41,726 bases of DNA. Source: Trueperaceae bacterium. GTDB taxonomy: Bacteria; Deinococcota; Deinococci; Deinococcales; Trueperaceae. Positions within the stretch are counted from its first letter, which is position 1. The number at the start of each line of letters is the position of its first letter. Below are positions 1-9,112 of the stretch, in pieces. Location of the stretch: contig JACCWH010000182.1 of the NCBI GenBank assembly GCA_013697735.1, positions 1-41,726 on the forward strand, given 5' to 3'. A program made the position numbers and the translations under genes. The notes below the pieces were generated by a model, which ran no database searches, had not been told where the DNA came from, and saw only the letters and a list, made by a program, of their open reading frames with translations.

Positions 1-46
1 GACGGCGGGGCCGCCGCCGCCGCGGCCGGCGGGCGAGCTGACGAGC

Positions 47-1252
47 GTGGACGACGCCACGACGTGGCTCTTCGCACGTCGACGGAGCGGGCGCGAGCGC
101 GATCGTGCGACCGCGCGCGCATTGCTCGACGCGCTTGCGCTCCCCGATCCCCCCGCCGTCGTACACGTGGTCGGCACCAACGGCAAGGGCTCCGTGAGTC
201 ACGCCCTCGCGGCCATGGCGAACGCTGCCGGTCGCCGGACGGGGCGCTTCACCTCCCCGCACGTCGAGGAGGTCTTCGAACGGATCTCGATCGCCGGGGC
301 GCCCCTCCGACCCGACGAGCTCGTGGCATTCGTCGCCCGCGTGCGCCCCGACGCCGAGGCGGGTCGCCTCCCGCAGGCAGGCTTCTTCGAGTGGACGCTC
401 GCGCTCGCGCTCGACCGCTGGGCGGCCGCCGACGTGACGCTCGCGGTGGTGGAGGCCGGGGTCGGCGCTCGCAGAGATGCCACGTCGGCGCTCGGGAACG
501 TGGTGGCGAGCGTCGTGACCAACGTCGCCCTCGATCACCTCGAGACCCTCGGGGGGACGCTCGAGGCGATCGCCGACGACAAGGCGGCCGCCATTCGGCC
601 GGGGGTACCCGTCGTGAGCGCCGCGCGTGGCGCCCCCCTCGAGGTCCTGCGGCGCGCGGCGTTCCGCGCCGGCAGCCCGTTCCTGGCGCTCGTCGACGGC
701 GACGACCGCTTCGCGCTCCCCACGGGCTTCGACCCCGGCGCCGTGCCGCCCACACACGTCGAGAACCTACGCGTCGCGTGCGCGACCGCGCGCCTGCTCG
801 GCCTCGACGAGGGGGCGATCGAAGCGGGGTGCCGCGCACCGCGGCCGCCGGCGCGGTTCGAGATCTTCGACCTCGGCGATCGTCGCGTGATCCTCGACGG
901 GGCACACGACCCGGCCGCTGCCGAGGCGCTGGCGCGGGCGCTGCCGCGGCCCTTCGTGCTGGTGTTCGGCGCACTCGAGCGCAAGCAGGGGGAGGCGACG
1001 TACGCGCCGCTCGCGCGCGCAGCGGCGTGGCGGGTGCTCACGTGTGCGGACGGCGGCGAGGCGGCACCGCCGTGGCCCGCCGACGCCCGGCACGACGACC
1101 CGCGCGCGGCGCTCGAGCGAGGCCTCGAACGCGCCGGCCCCGGCGGCACCGTCGCGGTGGCAGGATCGCTCTACCTCGCCGGGCGCCTGCGCGGCCCCCT
1201 GCGCCACCTGCGCGACGATGCGCGCAGGACGGGGGTCGCGACACTCGGGTGA
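47..1252 (+). CDS. folC: Folylpolyglutamate synthase / dihydrofolate synthase
   Basis: This cytoplasmic Mur-ligase-type enzyme uses ATP to add glutamate to folates, and in many bacteria it also makes dihydrofolate from dihydropteroate. The 401-residue product shows the FolC P-loop [12 protein letters not shown] near residues 39-50, followed by FTSPHV and by DHLETLGG with ADDK. The C-terminal domain carries DGAHDP, where the family usually has DGAHNP. The GTG at 47 places the P-loop at the normal distance from the N-terminus, but the frame stays open to the window edge, so a longer start cannot be excluded. rimO follows 13 bases later. The folate role fits with purU in the same window, although the two are not in one operon. 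Whether the enzyme is mono- or bifunctional cannot be decided from the sequence. Confidence 0.93.
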   Translation: MDDATTWLFARRRSGRERDRATARALLDALALPDPPAVVHVVGTNGKGSVSHALAAMANAAGRRTGRFTSPHVEEVFERISIAGAPLRPDELVAFVARVRPDAEAGRLPQAGFFEWTLALALDRWAAADVTLAVVEAGVGARRDATSALGNVVASVVTNVALDHLETLGGTLEAIADDKAAAIRPGVPVVSAARGAPLEVLRRAAFRAGSPFLALVDGDDRFALPTGFDPGAVPPTHVENLRVACATARLLGLDEGAIEAGCRAPRPPARFEIFDLGDRRVILDGAHDPAAAEALARALPRPFVLVFGALERKQGEATYAPLARAAAWRVLTCADGGEAAPPWPADARHDDPRAALERGLERAGPGGTVAVAGSLYLAGRLRGPLRHLRDDARRTGVATLG

Positions 1253-1258
1253 TAGCAT
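1253..1258 (+). promoter_or_regulatory. Candidate -10 box for leaderless rimO
   Basis: TAGCAT fits TANNNT and lies seven bases before the GTG start of rimO. No Shine-Dalgarno sequence is visible. This matches the leaderless arrangement known from Deinococcus. The box overlaps the folC stop codon region, so rimO may also be read from folC transcripts. Confidence 0.5.
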
Positions 1259-1265
1259 CGCCGAC

Positions 1266-2678
1266 GTGCCGCGCATAGGATTCGTCAGTCTCGGTTGCCC
1301 CAAAGCGCTCGTCGACAGCGAGCGCATCCTGAGTGAGCTCCGCGTGTCGGGCTACGACCTCGTCGACTCCTACGAGGGGGCCGACCTCGTGGTCGTCAAC
1401 ACCTGCGGCTTCATCACGCCCGCGGTCGAGGAATCACTCGGCGCGATCGGCGAGGCGCTCGAACGCAACGGCCGCGTGGTCGTCACCGGCTGCCTCGGCA
1501 CGCGGCCGGACGAGATCTTGGCACGTCACCCGCGCGTCATGGCCATCACCGGCGAGGGCGACGTCGCCGGGGTGATGCGCGCGGTGCGCGCGGCCATCCC
1601 GCTCGAGGAGGGGGCGTTCACGGGCGTGCTGCCACTCGCCAGCGACGCCACCGGGCGCCCTCAGGGGCGCGGTATCAAGCTCACCCCACGGCACTACAGC
1701 TACCTCAAGATCGCCGAAGGGTGCGATCACCGTTGCAGCTTCTGCATCATCCCGTCGATGCGCGGCGACCAGCGATCGCGCGACGCGGCCGACGTGCTCT
1801 ACGAAGCGACGCGACTCGTCGCGACCGGAACGAAGGAGCTGATCGTGATCGCGCAGGACTCGAGCGCCTACGGGACCGACCTGCGCCACCGCGAGAGCGA
1901 CTACGCCGGCCGGAGTGTGCGCGCGCACCTCGTTCCGCTCGTTCGGGAACTCGCCACCCTCGGGGCGTGGGTGCGACTCCACTACGTCTACCCCTACCCG
2001 CACGTCCGCGACCTCATCCCGCTCATGGCCGACGGGGCGCTCCTCCCATACCTCGACGTGCCGCTCCAGCACGCGAGCCCGCGGGTACTCCGCGCCATGC
2101 GCCGCCCCGGCGGCGCCGAGAGCCATCTCGCCACGATCGCCTCGTGGCGCGCGATCTGCCCCGAACTCGTGATCCGCTCGACGTTCATCGTCGGTTTCCC
2201 GGGCGAGACCGAGGCCGAGTTCGAAGAGCTGCTCACCTTCCTGAGCGAAGCGCAGCTCGACCGCGTGGGCGCATTCACCTATTCCGACGTCCCCGGTGCA
2301 GCGGCGAACGCGCTCGCGGACCCCGTACCGGAGGCGGTCAAGCTCGAGCGCTACGCCCGCCTCATGGAGCTGCAGCTCCAGATATCACGCGCGCGGCTCG
2401 CCGCTCGCGTCGGCACGACCGTGCAGGCGATCGTCGACGACTACGGTGCGCTGCCGGGCGAGCTCGTGGCCCGCACGCGCGGCGACGCCCCCGAGATCGA
2501 CGGCGTGCTTCGACTCGACTCCGACGGCACCGTGAAGATCGGTGACGTCGTCGAAGCGCGCATCGTAGCGAGCGACGACCACGACTCGAGCGGCGTGGTG
2601 GTGCGGACGGTGCCGTGGCGCCCCGGGGTGCCGTCGTTCACGCCACTCCCGCACGGGCCCTACGCCCCGACGCCGTGA
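1266..2678 (+). CDS. rimO: Ribosomal protein S12 methylthiotransferase RimO
   Basis: This radical-SAM methylthiotransferase modifies the conserved aspartate of ribosomal protein S12. The 470-residue product has the three N-terminal cluster cysteines (SLGCPK near residue 11, NTCGF, TGCLG). The radical-SAM CxxxCxxC, seen as GCDHRCSFC, has its first cysteine at residue 153 and is followed by IIPSMRG and RSR, which are typical of RimO rather than MiaB. A TRAM-like domain fills the last 70 or so residues. The frame is open far upstream, but the family N-terminus begins at [13 protein letters not shown], so the GTG at 1266 is chosen. The gene ends three bases before the convergent pilT gene. Confidence 0.95.
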   Translation: MPRIGFVSLGCPKALVDSERILSELRVSGYDLVDSYEGADLVVVNTCGFITPAVEESLGAIGEALERNGRVVVTGCLGTRPDEILARHPRVMAITGEGDVAGVMRAVRAAIPLEEGAFTGVLPLASDATGRPQGRGIKLTPRHYSYLKIAEGCDHRCSFCIIPSMRGDQRSRDAADVLYEATRLVATGTKELIVIAQDSSAYGTDLRHRESDYAGRSVRAHLVPLVRELATLGAWVRLHYVYPYPHVRDLIPLMADGALLPYLDVPLQHASPRVLRAMRRPGGAESHLATIASWRAICPELVIRSTFIVGFPGETEAEFEELLTFLSEAQLDRVGAFTYSDVPGAAANALADPVPEAVKLERYARLMELQLQISRARLAARVGTTVQAIVDDYGALPGELVARTRGDAPEIDGVLRLDSDGTVKIGDVVEARIVASDDHDSSGVVVRTVPWRPGVPSFTPLPHGPYAPTP

Positions 2679-2681
2679 CGT

Positions 2682-3848
2682 TCAGCCCGCGACCGGCCCC
2701 CGACGCATGGCGATCTGCTCGTACTCGACGTCGTTGACGACGTCGCGTCCGCCCGAGCGCTGCGTGATCATCAAGCGCAGCTCGTGCGGGCTCGTGGCGG
2801 TGTAGACGGCGTCCTCGAGCGCGATCGCGCCGTCGAGGTAGAGGTCGACGAGGTGCTGATCGAAGGTATGCATGCCGCGCAGGTTGTCCTGCATGATCGC
2901 GTCCTTGATCATCATCGTCTTGTCGGCGTCCTTGATGTAGTCGCGTATCAGGGGCGTGTTGATCAGGATCTCGAGCGCGAGCGTCCGGCCCGGGCCGTCG
3001 GCGCGCGGGAGCAGCCGCTGCGAGAGGATCCCGAGCAACGACTCCGCGAGCAGGATCCGGACCTGCAACCGTTCGTGCGGCGGGAAGAAGTCGATGATGC
3101 GGTTCACGGTGCGGATCGCGTCGAGCGTGTGCAGGGTCGAGAGCACGAGGTGCCCAGTCTGCGCGGCCGTGAGCGCCGCCTCGACGGTGGCCTTGTCTCG
3201 CATCTCCCCCAGCATGATCACGTCGGGGTCTTGGCGCATCGCGTACTTGAGGGCGTCGACGAAGTCGGCCGTGTCGAGACCGATCTCGCGCTGCACCACC
3301 AGACTCTGCTGGTTCTTGTGCAGGAACTCGATCGGATCCTCGATGGTCACGACGTTCTTCGGGAAGCGCCGGTTCACGAAGTCGACGATCGCAGCGAGCG
3401 ACGTCGACTTTCCGGATCCGGTCGGGCCGGTCACGAGCACGAGCCCGCGCGGCTGGCTGGCGAGCTCGCTCACGACACCGACCGGCAGGCCGAGTGCTTC
3501 GAAGCTCGGGATCGCGTCGGCGACCACACGCATCACCACGCCGACGGAGCCGCGTTGCCGGAAGACGTTGCATCGGAAGCGCGCGACGGACGGGATCGTG
3601 AAGGCGAAATCGAGCTCGTGGCGGTGCCGGAAGAGCTCGCGCTGGCCGTCGGTCATCATCGCCAGCGCGATCTGCTCCGTCTGCGCCGGGACGAGGGGCG
3701 GAACGCCCTCGTACGTGACGAGGTCACCGTCGATGCGCATGTGCGGCGCCGCGCCCGCCTGGAGGTGGATGTCGGAGGCGCCACGCGCGACCATGTTCTT
3801 CAACAGGTCGGCCATGCGCATTCCGCGTGGTGCACCGTCGTCGGTCAT
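2682..3848 (-). CDS. pilT: Type IV pilus retraction ATPase, PilT/PilU family
   Basis: This cytoplasmic hexameric ATPase powers depolymerisation of type IV pili, giving twitching motility and DNA uptake. The 388-residue product has the PilT N-terminal part (ASDIHLQAG, residues 24-33), Walker A GPTGSGKS at 141-148, the Asp box around IEDPIEF, Walker B with DVIMLGEMRD near 209-218, and the His box TGHLVLSTLHT near 231-241. The C-terminal GMHTFDQHL resembles PilU-like paralogues as much as canonical PilT, so which paralogue it is remains open. No other pilus gene is present, so the gene stands alone. A GTGAGG precedes the ATG by eight bases. It converges with rimO with a gap of three bases. Confidence 0.92.
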   Translation of the reverse strand: MTDDGAPRGMRMADLLKNMVARGASDIHLQAGAAPHMRIDGDLVTYEGVPPLVPAQTEQIALAMMTDGQRELFRHRHELDFAFTIPSVARFRCNVFRQRGSVGVVMRVVADAIPSFEALGLPVGVVSELASQPRGLVLVTGPTGSGKSTSLAAIVDFVNRRFPKNVVTIEDPIEFLHKNQQSLVVQREIGLDTADFVDALKYAMRQDPDVIMLGEMRDKATVEAALTAAQTGHLVLSTLHTLDAIRTVNRIIDFFPPHERLQVRILLAESLLGILSQRLLPRADGPGRTLALEILINTPLIRDYIKDADKTMMIKDAIMQDNLRGMHTFDQHLVDLYLDGAIALEDAVYTATSPHELRLMITQRSGGRDVVNDVEYEQIAMRRGPVAG

Positions 3849-3881
3849 GCTCGAGCCTCACTGGATGCCATGGCGGTCAGT

Positions 3882-3902
3882 CTACGTGCCGCACCTACGT
3901 GC
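3882..3902. repeat. Direct repeat upstream of pilT
   Basis: CTACGTGC occurs twice, at 3882-3889 and 3895-3902, with a five-base spacer, about 35-55 bases upstream of the pilT start. On the pilT strand a TAGACT box overlaps the proximal copy. It could be a regulator site near the pilT promoter, but there is no supporting -35. Confidence 0.3.
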
Positions 3903-3936
3903 TGCTGTGAAGTTTCGGGAGCCGCCCCAGGCACGC

Positions 3937-4716
3937 TCAGAGGATCTTCGAGAGGAACGCCTTGGTGCGCTCCTCCCGAGGCGCGAGGAAGAAGTGCTCG
4001 GGCGTTCCCACTTCGACGATCTGCCCCTGATCCATGAAGATGACCCGGTCACCGACCTCGCGAGCGAACCCCATCTCGTGCGTCACGACGATCATCGTCA
4101 TGCCCTCCTGCGCGAGAGCGACCATCACCTCGAGCACCTCGCCGATGACCTCCGGGTCGAGCGCGCTGGTGGGCTCGTCGAAGAGCATCACCTTGGGGCC
4201 CATCGTGAGGGCACGCGCGATCGCCACGCGTTGCTGCTGCCCACCCGAGAGTTGCCCGGGGAACTTGAGCGCCTGCTCCGGGATCCCGACCTTGTCGAGG
4301 AAGAAGCGCGCGCGCTCCTCGGCCTTGCTCTTCTTCCACTTGCGCACGCGGATGGGTGCGAGCGTGATGTTCTCCAAGACCGTGAGGTGCGGGAAGAGAT
4401 TGAACGACTGGAAGACCATGCCGGTCTCTCGTCGCACCTGATCGATGTTGCGCACGTCGTCGGTCAGCTCGGTGCCGTCGACCACGATCCGTCCCTGCTG
4501 GTGCTCCTCGAGGTGGTTGATGCAGCGGATGAGGGTCGACTTGCCCGATCCGGAGGGCCCGATCACCACCACCACCTCCCCCTTGTTCACCGAGAGGCTG
4601 ATGTCGCGCAGCACGTGGAACTCCCCGAACCACTTGTTGAGGCCTTCGATCTCGATGATCGGCTGACCGTCGGTCGGCGCGTCGGCGCGGACGGCGGCGG
4701 GGGCGGTATCAGGCAT
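3937..4716 (-). CDS. Polar amino-acid ABC importer ATPase (AapP/GlnQ type)
   Basis: This is the cytoplasmic ATP-hydrolysing subunit of the amino-acid importer encoded by the genes just upstream. The 259-residue product has Walker A GPSGSGKS at 53-60, a Q-loop in [10 protein letters not shown], signature LSGGQQQ at 156-162, and Walker B MLFDEP at about 177-182 followed by TSALDPE. The sequence is typical of the GlnQ/AapP branch. An extended, Ala/Pro-rich N-terminus of about 18 residues precedes the first strand. Translation is supported by GGAGG six bases before the ATG. The gene starts 21 bases after the second permease gene and is the last of a four-gene operon. Confidence 0.94.
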   Translation of the reverse strand: MPDTAPAAVRADAPTDGQPIIEIEGLNKWFGEFHVLRDISLSVNKGEVVVVIGPSGSGKSTLIRCINHLEEHQQGRIVVDGTELTDDVRNIDQVRRETGMVFQSFNLFPHLTVLENITLAPIRVRKWKKSKAEERARFFLDKVGIPEQALKFPGQLSGGQQQRVAIARALTMGPKVMLFDEPTSALDPEVIGEVLEVMVALAQEGMTMIVVTHEMGFAREVGDRVIFMDQGQIVEVGTPEHFFLAPREERTKAFLSKIL

Positions 4717-4737
4717 GGACGACCTCCGGGAAGTACG

Positions 4738-5955
4738 TCATCGCGTCCCCACGCCGAGCTGCTTCTCGAGTTGGCGGCTGGCGATCGACATGCGATAGGC
4801 GAAGAAGAAGTAGATCAGCGCCACGAACAAGTAGAGCTCGAGCTTCACGCCCCCCGTGACCCGGAGCGAGGCGGGCTGATTCGCGACGATCTCCGTCACG
4901 CGGAAGAAGTCGGCGAGGCCGACGATGAACACCAGCGACGTGTCCTTGAAGAGACCGATCGCCTGGCCGACGATCGCCGGGATCACGGCGCGGAGGGCCT
5001 GCGGGAGCACGATGAGCGACGTCGTCAGCCACCCCCCTAGACCGAGCGCGCGCGCCGCTTCCGTCTGCCCCCGCGGAACGGACTGGAGGCCGCCACGCAC
5101 GTTCTCGGCCATGTAGGCGGCCGAGAAGAGCGTGATGGCGACGTACGCCCTCAGGATCGCCGGGAGGTTGTTGGGGTCGGTGTTGAGGAAGAGCGGCAGC
5201 AACAACGACGCCACGAAGAGCCACATGATGAGGGGCGCGCCGCGCACGATCTCGATGAAGGCGATGCAGGTGTACTTGATCGCCGGGAGCTTGCTGCGGC
5301 GACCGAGTGCCAGCGCGACGCCGAGGGGGAAGCTCGGCACGATCCCGGTGAACAAGATGAGCGTGAGCATGAAGCCGCCCCAGTCGCGCGCCGGCACGAT
5401 GCGCAAGAGGCCGCTCCCGGGCGTGACGCCGTAGAGCAGGAAGAAACCGAGGAAGAGCCAGGCGGCCCAGGCCCACGGGAGCGCGCGCACGAGCGCTGGT
5501 CGCGCGGCTCCGAGGGCGTAGCCGACCACGGAGGCGGCGAGCACACCCGTCCAGAGGACTCTCGCCGACGGCCAGAAGAGGATCGCGATCACGGTGACCA
5601 CCGCCACGAAACCGACGAGCGACCAGAAGAGTCCGCGCAGGATCTCGTTGCTGCGCCCCGCGCCGCCCATCACTCCGATGAGCGCCATCATCGCGGCCAG
5701 TACGGCCATGGGGCGCCACAGCAGGTCGGCGGGGTAGCGGTAGACGGCGAAGAGGCGTTGGTTCGCCCAGACCTGCCCCCACGAGGCGTCGAACAGGGCC
5801 CACGCCACCACGGCGATCACGACGTAGCCCACGAAGAGGCCGGTGACGACCGTGAGCAGCGTGTTGGCGGGTGAGCTGAAGAGGTTGCGGCGGATCCAGC
5901 CACCGATACCGGCCACGCCGGCAGGTGCGGGGCGAGGGGGGATGACTTCGAACAT
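4738..5955 (-). CDS. Polar amino-acid ABC importer permease (AapM type)
   Basis: This inner-membrane subunit of an Aap/Bzt-like general L-amino-acid importer has 405 residues. It begins with a segment (SPANTLLTVVTG) typical of AapM, then several hydrophobic helices, and the EAA loop (QTEAARALGLGG) near residues 297-308, which contacts the ATPase. The length fits AapM, which is longer than ordinary HisM-type permeases. Its start overlaps the stop of the preceding permease gene in TGATG (5953-5957), which suggests translational coupling. The likely substrates are glutamate, glutamine, aspartate or a broader polar set; this is inferred from the family, not seen. Confidence 0.9.
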   Translation of the reverse strand: MFEVIPPRPAPAGVAGIGGWIRRNLFSSPANTLLTVVTGLFVGYVVIAVVAWALFDASWGQVWANQRLFAVYRYPADLLWRPMAVLAAMMALIGVMGGAGRSNEILRGLFWSLVGFVAVVTVIAILFWPSARVLWTGVLAASVVGYALGAARPALVRALPWAWAAWLFLGFFLLYGVTPGSGLLRIVPARDWGGFMLTLILFTGIVPSFPLGVALALGRRSKLPAIKYTCIAFIEIVRGAPLIMWLFVASLLLPLFLNTDPNNLPAILRAYVAITLFSAAYMAENVRGGLQSVPRGQTEAARALGLGGWLTTSLIVLPQALRAVIPAIVGQAIGLFKDTSLVFIVGLADFFRVTEIVANQPASLRVTGGVKLELYLFVALIYFFFAYRMSIASRQLEKQLGVGTR

Positions 5956-7769
5956 CAGCGCTCCACCAGGGCGAGCCTGTCGTTCACGATGTTGAGGACG
6001 AATGCGAAGACGAAGCTGATCAGCAGGTACGACGCGATGAGCAGGAGCGCCACGGGCACGGAGGCGCCCGTCTGGTTCTGCACGATCGTGGCGATCACGA
6101 AGAGCTCGCCGTAGCCCGCGAGCGGCGCGAGCGAGCTGTTCTTCGTGAGGTTGAGGTACTGGCTGATGACGGGTGGGAGCACGATCCGCAGCGCCTGCGG
6201 AAAGACCACCAGCGAGAAGGTCTGGCTCGGTGAGAGACCGAGCGCGAGGGCCGCTTCGCGCTGCCCCTTCGCGACCGCTTGGATGCCGCCGCGCACGATT
6301 TCGCCGATGAATGCCGAGGTGTACACGACGAGTGCGAGCAGGAGCGCGAGATAGTTGACGGTGAGTCGCATGCCGCCCTCGTAGCTCGAGACGGGGACGT
6401 GGACGCGCGACAGTACGAGTGGGCCAGCCGGAAGGAGTTCGACGTCCGCCTCGAGCGGCACGATGTCGTCGCGCGACTCGGCCGCCGCCGCGCCGCCGAA
6501 CACCGAGAACGGGTTCAGGGCCGGCGCCACCTCCGCCGACCGGACGGTCCCGGAAGGCGAGAAGGCGGGCGTGCGCACCTGTCCGTCGCGGTCGGCGACG
6601 ATATGGCGTTCGTACCCCACCACGGTCATCACGAGCCGCACGCCGCCGTAACCGATGCCGGTCTCGGCATCGGACTCCTCACCGGGCGTGAACTCGCCGT
6701 CGCCGTCTCGATCGACGTAGACGACCCCGCGGCTCGGAAAGCGCGTGAAGTGGATGGCGAAGCCGCGCTCCGCCGCCTCCTCGGGGTCGCCGAAGTCGAC
6801 CACGGCCGCTTCGACGTTTCGCTCGAGGATCATCGGGAACCGGAACGTGGAGCGCACGAGCTGCCCGGACTCGGTGATGTTCTGCGTGGAGGCGGTGAGC
6901 TCCGCCTCGGCGATTCGGACGATCGTGCTCGCGAACGGCATCAGCGGATCACGCGGGCCCCGAACGCCGTTGCCGTCGAGATCGCGATAGACGACGCCGC
7001 GACCACGATCGATCGTGAAGTCGACGGCGAGGCCGTCGGGAAGCGTGCGATCGAGCGAGGCGACGTAGTACCCGCCGGCCGCGATCGCGGCGAGGGCCAC
7101 CAGCGGCAGGGGCCAGACCCGGACCGGCCGCTCGGAGCGTTGCGCGAGCCGGCGCCGCCACACGACGCCGACGACTGCGACGACCACCGCGAGCACGAGC
7201 CAAGGCACCCAGGCACCGAACCGGTACGTCGGATAGAGGAACGGGAAGGCGAGCCCGACGTTCGATAGGTAGAGGCCGCCGGGGATCTCGATCGGGTTGT
7301 TGATCCGCGGAGGGATGGGCAGCAGCACGGCCGTGTACCAGAACACGATCTGCACCGCGAGGGGGATGTTGCGCAGGAGTTCGATGTAGACCGTCGCGAT
7401 CGATCGCACCAGCCAGTTCGATGCCAGGCGCATGACGCCCACCGCGATCCCGATGAGACTCGCCAGGATCACGCCGATTCCGGCGATCTTCAGGGTGTTG
7501 AGGAAGCCGATGAGGAGCGCCCGCCAGTACGGGTCGTTTGGCGTGTAGGGGATCGGCGTCTCGGCGATCGGGATACCGGCGCGCGATCCCAACCACGAGA
7601 AATCCGCGGGCAGGTTGGCCCTGCCGAGTGCGTTGAGCGTGTTCGTCACGAGGACGAAGACGCCGAGGGCGATGACGGCGACGAAGACGATCTGGGCGAG
7701 GATGCCGATCGTCTTGACGTTGCGCCAGAACGGGATCCGGAGGACGGGATCGCGGTCCGCGAGCGCCAT
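5955..7769 (-). CDS. AapQ-type amino-acid ABC permease with large Ca-loop insertion
   Basis: This is the first permease subunit of the Aap-like importer. At 604 residues it is about 200 longer than the usual roughly 400-residue AapQ. The N-terminal part (helices near 22-43 and 88-112, then a conserved stretch ending ELLRNIPLAVQ near 130-140) and the C-terminal part (EAALALGLSPSQ near 505-516, then KNSSLAPL) match the family. Between a helix at about 221-238 and the next at about 470-488 lies a mostly soluble stretch of about 230 residues. It holds two similar blocks: GVVYRDLDGNG (residues 258-268) and GVVYVDRDGDG (348-358), the latter followed by EFTPGEE. These DxDGxG loops resemble Ca-binding loops of secreted repeat domains. 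The ATG is preceded by GAGG. Reading across the whole frame is uninterrupted, so this is not a frameshift or fusion artefact. Confidence 0.88.
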   Translation of the reverse strand: MALADRDPVLRIPFWRNVKTIGILAQIVFVAVIALGVFVLVTNTLNALGRANLPADFSWLGSRAGIPIAETPIPYTPNDPYWRALLIGFLNTLKIAGIGVILASLIGIAVGVMRLASNWLVRSIATVYIELLRNIPLAVQIVFWYTAVLLPIPPRINNPIEIPGGLYLSNVGLAFPFLYPTYRFGAWVPWLVLAVVVAVVGVVWRRRLAQRSERPVRVWPLPLVALAAIAAGGYYVASLDRTLPDGLAVDFTIDRGRGVVYRDLDGNGVRGPRDPLMPFASTIVRIAEAELTASTQNITESGQLVRSTFRFPMILERNVEAAVVDFGDPEEAAERGFAIHFTRFPSRGVVYVDRDGDGEFTPGEESDAETGIGYGGVRLVMTVVGYERHIVADRDGQVRTPAFSPSGTVRSAEVAPALNPFSVFGGAAAAESRDDIVPLEADVELLPAGPLVLSRVHVPVSSYEGGMRLTVNYLALLLALVVYTSAFIGEIVRGGIQAVAKGQREAALALGLSPSQTFSLVVFPQALRIVLPPVISQYLNLTKNSSLAPLAGYGELFVIATIVQNQTGASVPVALLLIASYLLISFVFAFVLNIVNDRLALVER

Positions 7770-7929
7770 CTAGCGCCTCGCCTCGACGCCGACACGACGC
7801 TCGCCGACGCGTCGATCCTGCTGCACGTGTGTCATGGCGCACCGTTCATCGGGGACGGCCCCGGATTGGAGTAGCCGTGCTGGCCGATAGCGCCGGCCGC
7901 GTCGCGAGGCGACGGTCGTCAGATAGGGG

Positions 7930-7954
7930 CTTGGGCCCCCCGAGGGGGCCCAAG
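7930..7954 (-). promoter_or_regulatory. Intercistronic hairpin between binding protein and permease genes
   Basis: A perfect 11-base-pair stem (7930-7940 with 7944-7954) with a CGA loop lies between the binding-protein stop and the permease start. No T-run follows on the minus strand, so it is more likely a 3' stabiliser or partial attenuator than a full terminator. The rest of the 226-base gap (7770-7995) shows no gene; a GAGG ribosome-binding site lies at its permease end. Confidence 0.7.
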
Positions 7955-7995
7955 TGACGTCAGTGCGTACCGGTAGCGTGCGTCCGGTCCCGCGT

Positions 7996-9006
7996 TCAGT
8001 TGAAGGGCGGTGAGTAGAGCAGGCCGCCACCCGTGTACGGAGCGTTGAGTCCGCGCGGGATATCGAACTGCGTGTCGGGGCCGAGGTGACGATCGTAGAT
8101 CTCGGCGTAGTTCCCCACCTGCAGGATCGCCTGGTACATGGCGTCGGCGGAGAGGCCGAGGCCCTGGACCTGGTCGGGATCGACACCGAGCATACGGCGG
8201 ACCTGCGGGTTCGGGCTCTCGAGGGCTTCGTCGATGTTGTCGGAGGTGATGCCGTACTCCTCCGCGGCGAACGTGGCGTAGACGACCCACTTGACGACGT
8301 CGTACCACTGGTCGTCACCGTGCAGCACGGCCGGCCCGAGCGGCTCCTTGGAGATCGTCGCATCCATGATGCGGTGATCGGACGGGACGCCGAGGGTGGG
8401 CAGGAAGGAGGCGAGGCCCGACTTGTCCGTCGTCCAGCCGTCGCATTGGCCGTCGTCGTAGGCCGAGACGAGCTGCGGCGCGCTCTCGAAGATCACGGGG
8501 GTGAACTGGACGTCGAGTGCACCGAGCACGTCGGCGAGGTTCAGCTCGGTCGTGGTGCCCGACTGCACGCAGATCGAGCGCCCCTCGAAGTCGGCGAGCG
8601 TGTTGATGCCCGAGTCGGTGCGGACCATGAAGCCCTGACCGTCGTAGAACGTCGGAGCCGTGAAGTTCAGGCCGACCGTCGTGTCGCGGCTGAGCGTGAA
8701 GGTCGTGTTGCGGATCAGGACGTCGACCTCGCCGGACTGCACGGCGGTGAAGCGCTCCTGCGCCGACAGGGCGCGGAAGGTGACTGCGTTCGCGTCACCG
8801 AGCACGGCAGCGGCGAGCGAGCGACAGAAGTCGACGTCGAATCCTTCGAATTCACCGGCGGCGTCGACGCTACCGAAGCCGGGGAGGGTCTGGTTGACGC
8901 CGCAGCGGAGTTCACCGCGGGCCTGGACCTCTTGGAGCTTGCCTTGTCCGAACGCCGTGCCGACGATCAGCACGAGTACGGCAAGGACGAGGAGTGTCTT
9001 GCGCAT
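7996..9006 (-). CDS. Polar amino-acid ABC importer binding protein (AapJ/BztA type)
   Basis: This is the extracytoplasmic substrate-binding subunit (family 3) of the importer. The 336-residue product has a signal peptide (MRKTLLVLAVLVLIVGTAFG) and family motifs RGELRCGVNQ, GFDVDFCRSLAAAVLGD, RFTAVQSGEVDVL and RNTTFT, as in AapJ/BztA. Four cysteines (RCGV, DFCR, SICV, GQCDG) are kept and could form disulfides. A longer start at 9024 is possible, but the ATG at 9006 has GAGGTGG close upstream and begins directly at the signal peptide. It is the promoter-proximal gene of the operon, followed by a strong hairpin and then the permease genes. The exact substrate cannot be told from the sequence. 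Confidence 0.93.
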   Translation of the reverse strand: MRKTLLVLAVLVLIVGTAFGQGKLQEVQARGELRCGVNQTLPGFGSVDAAGEFEGFDVDFCRSLAAAVLGDANAVTFRALSAQERFTAVQSGEVDVLIRNTTFTLSRDTTVGLNFTAPTFYDGQGFMVRTDSGINTLADFEGRSICVQSGTTTELNLADVLGALDVQFTPVIFESAPQLVSAYDDGQCDGWTTDKSGLASFLPTLGVPSDHRIMDATISKEPLGPAVLHGDDQWYDVVKWVVYATFAAEEYGITSDNIDEALESPNPQVRRMLGVDPDQVQGLGLSADAMYQAILQVGNYAEIYDRHLGPDTQFDIPRGLNAPYTGGGLLYSPPFN

Positions 9007-9071
9007 ACGATCCACCTCTTCCATGAAATTGCACTACGCCCGCATGTCGGGTTTATGTTGGGCGTTCGCTC

Positions 9072-9101
9072 ATGGTACCCGGCCGAACGCACACCTGTAA
9101 A
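9072..9101 (-). promoter_or_regulatory. Candidate promoter of the amino-acid importer operon
   Basis: On the minus strand TTTACA (9096-9101) and TACCAT (9072-9077) are separated by 18 bases. This gives a sigma-70-like promoter about 65 bases upstream of the binding-protein start. It is the best match in the intergenic region, but the -10 has only four of six consensus bases. Confidence 0.45.
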
Positions 9102-9112
9102 GGCGCGCACCG

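Noticed and set aside
1-46. Possible end of an upstream gene with an Arg-rich tail and TGA at 39-41
   Set aside because: Twelve codons of low-complexity GC-rich sequence cannot be identified, and the other two frames are also open.
7930-7954. Rho-independent terminator ending the amino-acid importer operon early
   Set aside because: The stem is strong, but no U tract follows on the minus strand and the downstream permease genes have no evident promoter of their own.
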